From the NCBI GenBank assembly GCA_022661535.1, contig JAKULF010000007.1:3100001-3164000 (forward strand): 64,000 nt of DNA, written 5' to 3'. Below, in pieces: positions 56,835 through 64,000 of the stretch. Position numbers and translations under genes: made by a program. The notes beneath the pieces were generated by a model. It ran no database searches. It saw nothing but the letters and a program-made list of their open reading frames with translations, and was not told where the DNA came from. The DNA is from Eutypa lata (lineage: Eukaryota; Ascomycota; Sordariomycetes; Xylariales; Diatrypaceae). Positions within the stretch are counted from its first letter, which is position 1. Each line of letters opens with the position of its first letter.

Positions 56835-58447
56835 AGCAGTTAAGGCGAAAGAAGATCTTCAGACACGTGCCGCTTTTCGAATAGCTGTTTCTTAGAATGT
56901 TTGCCCATGGAATGGAATGGGACAAGGTCGAAATGTCTGGCTGGTATGAGTATGGAAGAAGTTTCGTGGCTTAGGAGAGCAAAACAAAGAATTACCTAGG
57001 AGTCTGGAACCGATGGAGTATAATGCTGGTCTCTTTCAATGTATGCTTACTTACATAGCTAGAATGGAATACACACCTCCTCTTTCCTACCCTCGACTTT
57101 CAATATGGCGACTAGATTAGTGCAAGTCGATTCCTGTGCTATACGTTCCTCCGTCTGCCGTGTCTACAATAAAACACACGAACCAGGAGTGGTGGGATAC
57201 GTTGCGGTCCATGTTCTTTGCTAGTAGCCCGAGAGACTTTAGTATTTGAGGCCATTGGTTTCTATACCCTCTCATTCAGAGTTCATTCTCAAGCTCCTAC
57301 CCAGATTTGACTTTATAAACACATACCTAGTTAGTCAAGCCCTATAGGAGAAAGGACGTGTAGTGATTTTTCTTCTTTTTTTCTTCCTTTTTTCCAAACA
57401 CGTGGCTTTGATCTTCGTTGAACATGGAGCTCACACATATTATTACTTACGTACGTACTTAACGCCGTCATGGTGTTTTATCTAGTCTTAAGTACCTACC
57501 TAGTTAGTGTTCTGACTTTTAATCGTCGAGACTGACTTAGGCGAGGCGTCTTGATAAGCTGTGGGGATGATGAAGAAAAGAAAACCTGATAGACAAACGG
57601 ACGGACGTACCGAGGTGGATGGATTTGGTTCTGATTAAACTAGGCCGGCCCCCTTAAGCATATATGTACCACACAAGTCACGTCGAGGCATATAGATTGA
57701 TGGGGGACGGGAGGTTGGATGAATATCTTAGGTTTCTTCTTACTTCCTCGACAACAGTCATCAATCACCCAAACAAGCCATCTCTGCCTCTCTTCCGCCG
57801 CACTTCTGTCCTGTCCTGTCCTGTCCCGTCTTTCCCTATAGCAAACAACTTCCAACAGCTCTTCTTCCCACCAGCAAAAAAAAATCTCGTCCTGGGCTTA
57901 TACGTAGCCTTCTTTCTTTCTTTCCTTCCTTTCTTGACTGCTTTTCCCCTAAAACGAATGCGTACCGACAGCCACCAACCCACAGCTCGCCGCTTCTCTT
58001 CCTTTCTCTCTCCTCAGCTATCTTACTGGCAAAATAAAAGATAAAAAAAATATAAAAAAACACCCCCCCAAAAAGGAGAAGAATCAATCGTGAACTCCCC
58101 TAACGCCAGTGCAGATGAACCTCTGGAAGATTGAAGTGGGAAAAAAACAAAAAACAAGAGACGCAGACGAAACTGAAAGTTGAACGCCGACAGCGCAAGA
58201 GGACTGCTAATGCTCTAACCATAAGTTTGCCTTCCTTACAACCCCCAGTCGAAAGGCCACGGAGACAAGAATACCCAAGTGATCCAAACGTATGAGGAAG
58301 CCAAATCGAAGTAGCCAGATCGCGCTCGAACTGAGTGGACGGAACCTAAGTGGTGTATCGGTGAAAAGTTCCTACGATAGGGCATCGTCGGGAGAAGCTG
58401 TGCGATCGAATAGTCTTATCGAAGCGAGGCCCTAAGCATTATGTTGC
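56835..58447. other. Convergent intergenic region, 1.6 kb
   Basis: 3' regions of the aspartic protease and Btz genes. Contains a CTGTC tandem at 57807-57826 and A/T and pyrimidine runs. The 126-codon frame at 57664-58044 lies in pyrimidine-rich low-complexity DNA and is not credible. Confidence 0.55.
57807..57826 (+). repeat. (CTGTC)n short tandem repeat
   Basis: Three to four CTGTC units in a pyrimidine-rich tract. Confidence 0.8.
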
Positions 58448-60663
58448 TCACTGCGGGTAATAAACTGGTCCAGGTGGAGGGTAGTAGTAACCGTCCTGGC
58501 TCGGTGTAACCATGCCATTCATACCGTTAGCCATCGGATAACCCTGCGGCGCCGGATAAGGTGTATAGGTTGCCATTGGCTGAATTTGAGAAGCGTCGAA
58601 GTAGTAAACCATGCCGTTGATCTCTTGGGCAACAAGGTTTGAGCCTCCTTGGGCCTGTCCGCTTTGTTGGTTGGCAGGGGGCTCGCTCTGAGGCTGACCT
58701 TGTTGCATTCCTGGGACGAAGGCAGGGGTAGTAGCGGACGGAGTTGCTGTACTGGGATAGCTAGGTGGAGGATAGTAGTAGCTCTGAGGAGCTAGGTTCA
58801 TCTGATAAGGTGGATAATAGGGTTGTTGGGAGTACTGATTCGGTTGAGGTTGGAAAGGAGCGGCATGAATGGCGCGCTCCGGAATCTGCGATAGCGGAGT
58901 ACCCGTAGAGTGCTGAGAGGCGTATGACGAGTGACGAGCATGCGAATCCTGGCTAAAACCGTTAGATACCTGGACAGGAACTTGTTGGTGGAATGCCTGT
59001 TGGTAGGGTTGAGATGGAGTCTGCTGCAGCGTAGGTGAATCGATATCTGCTACAGACAGGGTCTTCTGAGGCCGAGGCTGATGCATCGGAATCGACACGG
59101 ACCGGTTCTCTTGGAAGGTAGGTTTTTGAGGGAGTGGGTGATTTTGAGGCTGTGGGATGTCATTAATTGTTGACTGCATAGCTTCGGGAGGCTGCTCTGC
59201 TACCACTCCATCTATAACAGGCATCTGCTGTTCGGGCCTGCCCTGGGGAGGTAACCTGACTACAGGTCGAGCAGGGTCGAGAGAAAGCGGCGGTCGGGAG
59301 ATGGCAGAACCAGAAGGTGACACTATGAAATCTCTGCCGACATCTAGAGCGATTGAAGAACGACGGCTCATAGCAATACTTGGAGAGTAAGTGCTGCCAC
59401 CATAGTAACTACCCCCAAAAACGCTTGTCCTTCTTGAAAAGCCGCCGATAGAACCCAAGCCCGACCTCGGCTTGCCCCGTAGCCTTTGTTGATTCGGACG
59501 CAAGGCACGAGGAATGAAAATAAAAGACCTGTCCTCGGCCGGGAAACGGAACCGGGGAGGTAAATCAGGCAAAGAAATCCGTACAGGCTTGTCTCGTCGT
59601 AGCGGTGGTCGATGGTCCGGCAATTTTGTGTACTGCTTGATGGGTATACCCGAGAATACCACAGGCTCCTTCACCGAGGGAATATAAACCCTAACCTGCA
59701 CTGTCCCTAGCACCTTCTCCGTCGCCATGTGCCGGTTGATTGGGGTGGCGCTATTAGGACATGTAGGGATAAAGCCGTCACCATTAGGCGGGCCCTCGTC
59801 AACGAATGAATGATGCCGTGGCTGTCTTGCTGGCGGAGGCTGAACCACACTATCATGCATATCATGAGCCCAGGGAGCGCTCGTCGTGGGATCGGCAGGA
59901 TTATGTAGGTGTTGACTATGAATGTCAGTATATATCTTGATCGTATTTGTGCTTAAGTGCTTGTGACCTACCTCATTGGAGCAAAGGGGCCCCCGACGCC
60001 CCCACGACCCCTACCACGACCACCTCTACCAAATGGCCGAAAGCCGTTGGCAGCAGGCCCAGCATGTCTGTGATCATGCATGAAGAAGGCACCTCGATTG
60101 GGTACAAAAGCTGGGTCTTCGTCTCGTTTTCGCCTATATTCATCATGTTCCTTCCGTCTTCGTTCACCAGGGACTCCCTGGTCAGATTTGATCGTAGTAG
60201 TGGCTGAGTTAGAGCTGACGACAATGGGAGCGAAAGTCTTGGAAGTAGGCTCGGTAATTTCGTCCTCGAAATTTAACTCCTTTACTGGCTCGGCAGTATC
60301 GGCAATACTTAGACCATTCAGCATAAACTCGGTGTCGCTCACGGAAGTCTGGTTAGGCTTTGTAGGAATCTCGGTACTCGTACCCGTGCCACCAGAAGCA
60401 TGGGTATGTGGGCGCTTCGCAGTGCCGTTGCCATTGGTTGTTCGACCATTGGACTTCCTGACAGTCGGGGTTGTAGGAGATGCTTCGTCGACATTGCTAG
60501 TATCACTATCATCGGCTAGGTCATGATCATCGGAAGCCACAGAGCCCTCAGTCAATGAGTCATCGTCGATATCAAGCTGGTCGATACCCCCTTCATCTTC
60601 GCCTTCGTCCTCAACCCGGCGGCGATGACCTATTGCCTTTCTTCGACGGACGGGAGCTGCCAT
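58448..60663 (-). CDS. Btz-domain protein (CASC3/Barentsz, eIF4AIII-binding)
   Basis: Probable exon-junction-complex component. Exons on the minus strand are 60663..59972 and 59915..58448 (719 residues; 56-bp intron with CTGAC branch, phase 2). The N-terminus is basic then acidic. The signature is RRRKEHDEYRRKRDEDPAFVPNRGAFFMHDHR (PNRGAFFMHDHR at about residues 188-199), the eIF4AIII- and RNA-binding SELOR/Btz core, followed by an RGG-like run (FGRGGRGRGRGG) that the intron splits just after. The second half begins with APWAHDM and continues with GTVQVRVYIPSVKEPVVFSG, then a long Gln/Pro/Tyr-rich disordered tail ending in YYPPPGPVYYP repeats. Fungal family members are poorly studied. With UPF1 in the same window it points to mRNA surveillance, but the two are not adjacent. 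Confidence 0.9.
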
Positions 60664-63600
60664 GTTGGGTTTTGCGCTGAGCTGGCCTGGTACTGGCTGT
60701 GGATAGGACGGGATGGGAGAGGGAGAGCCGGATGGGCGGAAGCTACCTGACGGAGCTTGAACGACGTTGGGCGTCGTGATCTATGAGGAGTACATGCGTT
60801 CCTTCTTCGTTGGCAGACTGGACCTGACGAATAAACAGCAGGTGGCGAGGAGGACAAATTTCCACGAGTGGAGAGATTGAGGAACCTGTTCAAGCAGAAA
60901 GGCGAAAAGAAATGAGAGGCGAGATAACCGCCCGCGGTGCGAAAAGAGAATACGAAGTTAACTGTGCTGAACTACCTAAATTCGATTATTAAGTAATAAA
61001 AAAAAGCCAGCGTGCCTGCTTTCTTTTTCCTCCAAGATGAGACGAGACGTGACGGTCCCCCAAAAATTAAGAGCTGCAGGAAGTGAGTTTTGGCTTGACT
61101 TGACGACTTGACTGGAATCGGGATTCCTCGAGAGATGGGACGAGTCAAGCAACCATTAAGGCAAAATTGGCAACCTTAAAACGTTAGGAAAGGGAAAATA
61201 GTATAAAAGGCAAGAAATTCTGGGCCAGTAAAAAAAACCGTCCGGGATTGATGGAACGACGACGTCAAGCCTGGGGAAAAGGGAAGGGGGTCCCGGTTAT
61301 TTCCTTTTTTTTATTTTTAACTCTAGGTAATGGTTGAGTGATGATAGTACTAGAGGAAGATTTCTCTATTGAAAGGGCAAATTGATAATAGAAGAATGAA
61401 GAAGAAAAAAGACTCAAATCAATCTCGAGCAGAAGACATTGGTTAGATTGAAGGTCTTGTAAGTACGAAGTATGTAAGTTGATGGTGTCGAGGACGAGGA
61501 TAAAGATTGATTGGGTAAGTACAATACAATCAATGAGCAAGCAACGGAAGCAGTGTGCAGTGCAGTCGAGTGCATTGCAGTGAATGAAGCTGGAACCTCA
61601 GCAATGTGCGCCGCGCCCGCCTTCACAAATCGTACCTTAGTAGTAGGGATCGTATGTAGGTATGCAGGTATGTATGCATGTGTAGGTACTTCCTACATAC
61701 CTATACGTACTGTATGTCCTGTATGTACATACATATATATGTAAGTAGCATACGATATCAGTACAAACTTCAGGCTCAGATGCAGAAAAGGCGGAGAGAA
61801 ACACCAGGCCGAGAAGCAGATTGGTTGGTAGATTTGGAACATTTGACAGGGTTGCGTTGACACTTGGGACTTCTGGGAATCGGATCGCTACTACGAAGGT
61901 ACATAACTAAGCTAAGTGGGGTCACTTTCAACTCCGGGGCCTAGAGCTAGAATTGTACATAAAATCCTCCCTCTAAAGTTATGTTCATTAACATCAACGC
62001 CTTCACTTGTCAGTTCTTTCAGCAAAAGACCTAACGTTAGTTGATTATACAAAATCCCATTCCATACAGATAATTAGCAATTAAATAAGTAAGTAAAAGG
62101 TAGACTACCTAGATCTACTTACATAATATCGGTAAGTTGGACAGCTATGTAGCTAAAGCAAAACAAAATAAACGAACGAACAACTTATTTATGTATGTAG
62201 GTATGTAGTAGTTATCAACTTCATTTGATATACCTAGCTATATGCAACTACTGTCCCTTCTTCATCTGATCTCGTTATACATACCTCTTACGGTGGTTAG
62301 CCATTATTAAGTTGCCTGCAGATATCCCGCAGGTAGGCACTGGTTGATTTTATGCTCGTGTTTTTGGTCGACACGGTTTGTCTTGTCTATTATTGGTAGA
62401 AACCCATTCCCCAACGCGACAGACATAAATATCAAATGTTGGCCAACAATAACACATTCCTATATCTATCCGTTCATGTGGATCTGATAGGCTTTTATAG
62501 GTTACATCATTTTGTCTTTCTATAAGTCCGACAGCAGGGGCCCAAGGCCTTTAAACCTATAATCCTCAGTCAGCCTGCTTTCAAGTCCGGCCGCTCAAGG
62601 TTGCCGCTATCTTCAGCCTGGCCGGACATGCCGTATCAACATGTACGTAAGCTCGTCGTGACGATGATTGTGTACTTACTTTTTATTAACAAGTTAAGTA
62701 CGTGTAAATCGAGAGCCATTTAGTATCACGGAGCTTACAGTCCACTTGCACTGCTAGTCGAGAGTTTGTATTACAATCCTACAGCTCCGCACATCGTGAA
62801 CTACCCTACGTACATACAAGTTATACATGAATGCAGACTAAGAGTATGAAATGACTTAGATACCCGAATACCTAGTTAACACTGAAAGATTATGGTAGGG
62901 ACTGTGTATAACCTACTACTTAGTGATGACTTGTATACTAGGCATCCATTGTAACATGCGGTATCCTGCTTTTTTTATGCCCCTCGATGCTCCCTATGTC
63001 GACGAACCGAGGGTCAGAGTCCTTGTAGTAATGCTTCGGTTCGTTTAACCATTCTGACAATGATAGTGGAGCAAGCAGTGCAACAAACAGAGAACGAAGT
63101 GGTAAGATGATTGGCTCGTAGCAGCGATATCACCTTCTGCCTATTTACTCATTCTGATAGGTTGATTGGACAGTTCTTGATCATGAGGTTATGCAGTATC
63201 GAGTATCTATGTCGCAAATGTAAGATCTAGTTGCGAACACCTGATGGTTCCTAAACATAGGCACCTAGTAAAACTGCATTCCCATAGAAACGTGAAGATA
63301 TATATGCTCTTACGTTCTGATTATGCAAGTGAAGTGTACTTGTAACATAACATGTATGGTTAGCGGGTTAGGTAGTAAATATAAACGGGAATAATTGTTA
63401 TGATAGTTAATATTATATCAATGATAGTATTACTGTTTTCATTCACTTTCGTCTTCTCGAAAGTTCGAGTACTCTTCTAGTAGTGGGTTAACTAATCCAT
63501 ACTCTTGAAGTAAATGACAAACCATAGTGGCTACTTGGCTGCCTAGATGGCAAACTTATGAATACTTCCTAATTAAAAGGTATACGTAGGCTAGCGTGAA

Positions 63601-64000
63601 GGCAAATATTTGCCATTCATCATTGTTCATAGTATTTTACTCATTTCTTATGTTTGTTCAAACAAGCCTTTTGTTGTAACCATAGTGTAGGCCAGTAGTA
63701 GTGGGTTGGCATTTTCTTCCCCAGTCCAGACCCACCCTGACACCTATACCTTAGGGGCGACTATTCACCTTTAGCTCATCTTGGCTAGGTATTTATTGGG
63801 AATTTTGCAATTAAAAGGTCAGCGTCATCCGTTAACTACGTATGAATTTGCCCCGATGTTTTTGCCTCCACCATAAGCTGCTGCATATGTACATACAATA
63901 GCTCTGTATGCTGTAGTTATGCTAGGCAGTCAGGTAGTCGGGTACATAAGTCAGGCACTTCCCTTAGGCGTGTGTGTAAGCAACTCGGTGTGTCGGCCTC
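60664..64000. other. Gene-free right end, 3.3 kb
   Basis: Leader/promoter of the Btz gene, then AT-rich DNA with TACATA and GTAGGTA words (for example 61,650-61,745). Frames of 60-90 codons here show no family resemblance. No tRNA or other RNA gene recognised. Confidence 0.5.

Noticed and set aside
57664..58044. 126-codon plus-strand frame
   Set aside because: Lies in pyrimidine-rich low-complexity DNA between two convergent genes; no family resemblance and overlapping frames on the other strand are equally open.
1..64000. tRNA, rRNA, CRISPR arrays, bacterial-type operons, biosynthetic cluster
   Set aside because: Scanning by eye found no tRNA A/B-box pair, no regular spacer-repeat array, and no polyketide or peptide synthetase; gene order is that of ordinary fungal housekeeping DNA. 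A tRNA missed by eye remains possible.

Overview
This window is nuclear DNA of a filamentous ascomycete (Pezizomycotina, most likely a Sordariomycete). The grounds are short GT-AG introns (about 50-180 bp) with CTAAC/CTGAC-type branch sites, typical fungal protein families (DUF6604, HET, sedolisin, NmrA-like, CsbD-like stress protein, Rvs167, Tom70), GC-rich exons in AT-rich intergenic DNA, and one HET-domain relic whose first stop looks like a RIP-type TGG-to-TAG change. The species cannot be told from the sequence alone.

I support 17 protein-coding genes plus one pseudogene. Left to right: a DUF6604 protein cut by the window edge (+); an ADGF/CECR1-type adenosine deaminase (+); a HET-domain relic (+); an NmrA-like NAD(P)-binding protein (-); a CsbD-like stress / cruciform-DNA-recognition type protein (-); mitochondrial cysteine desulfurase NFS1 (-); a BAR-SH3 amphiphysin of Rvs167 type (+); a sedolisin (S53) protease (-); a plasma-membrane syntaxin of Sso type (-); IMP4 of the U3 processome (-); a conserved fungal orphan (-); the NMD helicase UPF1 (+); an AhpC/TSA-like PRXL2-type protein (+); a small secreted protein (+); mitochondrial import receptor TOM70 (-); an aminodeoxychorismate-lyase-like class IV aminotransferase (+); a pepsin-type aspartic protease (+); and a Btz/CASC3 (eIF4AIII-binding) protein (-).

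The layout is ordinary for a eukaryotic chromosome: single genes, no operons, several divergent pairs (NFS1/Rvs167, orphan/UPF1, TOM70/ADC lyase), separated by 0.6-5 kb of AT-rich DNA. The intergenic DNA is sprinkled with GTAG/CTAC-type short repeats. Themes that recur are RNA metabolism (IMP4, UPF1, Btz), mitochondria (NFS1, TOM70), membrane traffic (syntaxin, Rvs167) and proteolysis (sedolisin, aspartic protease).

I did not find a clearly new biological system. The most useful leads are a one-nucleotide reading-phase conflict in IMP4, a RIP-like HET relic, a 1-kb segment bracketed by degenerate 60-bp direct repeats, a small secreted protein with its own TATA box in a gene-poor stretch, and a cysteine-free aspartic protease with no visible signal peptide. 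All intron boundaries were worked out by hand from splice consensus, reading phase and family resemblance, without transcripts.
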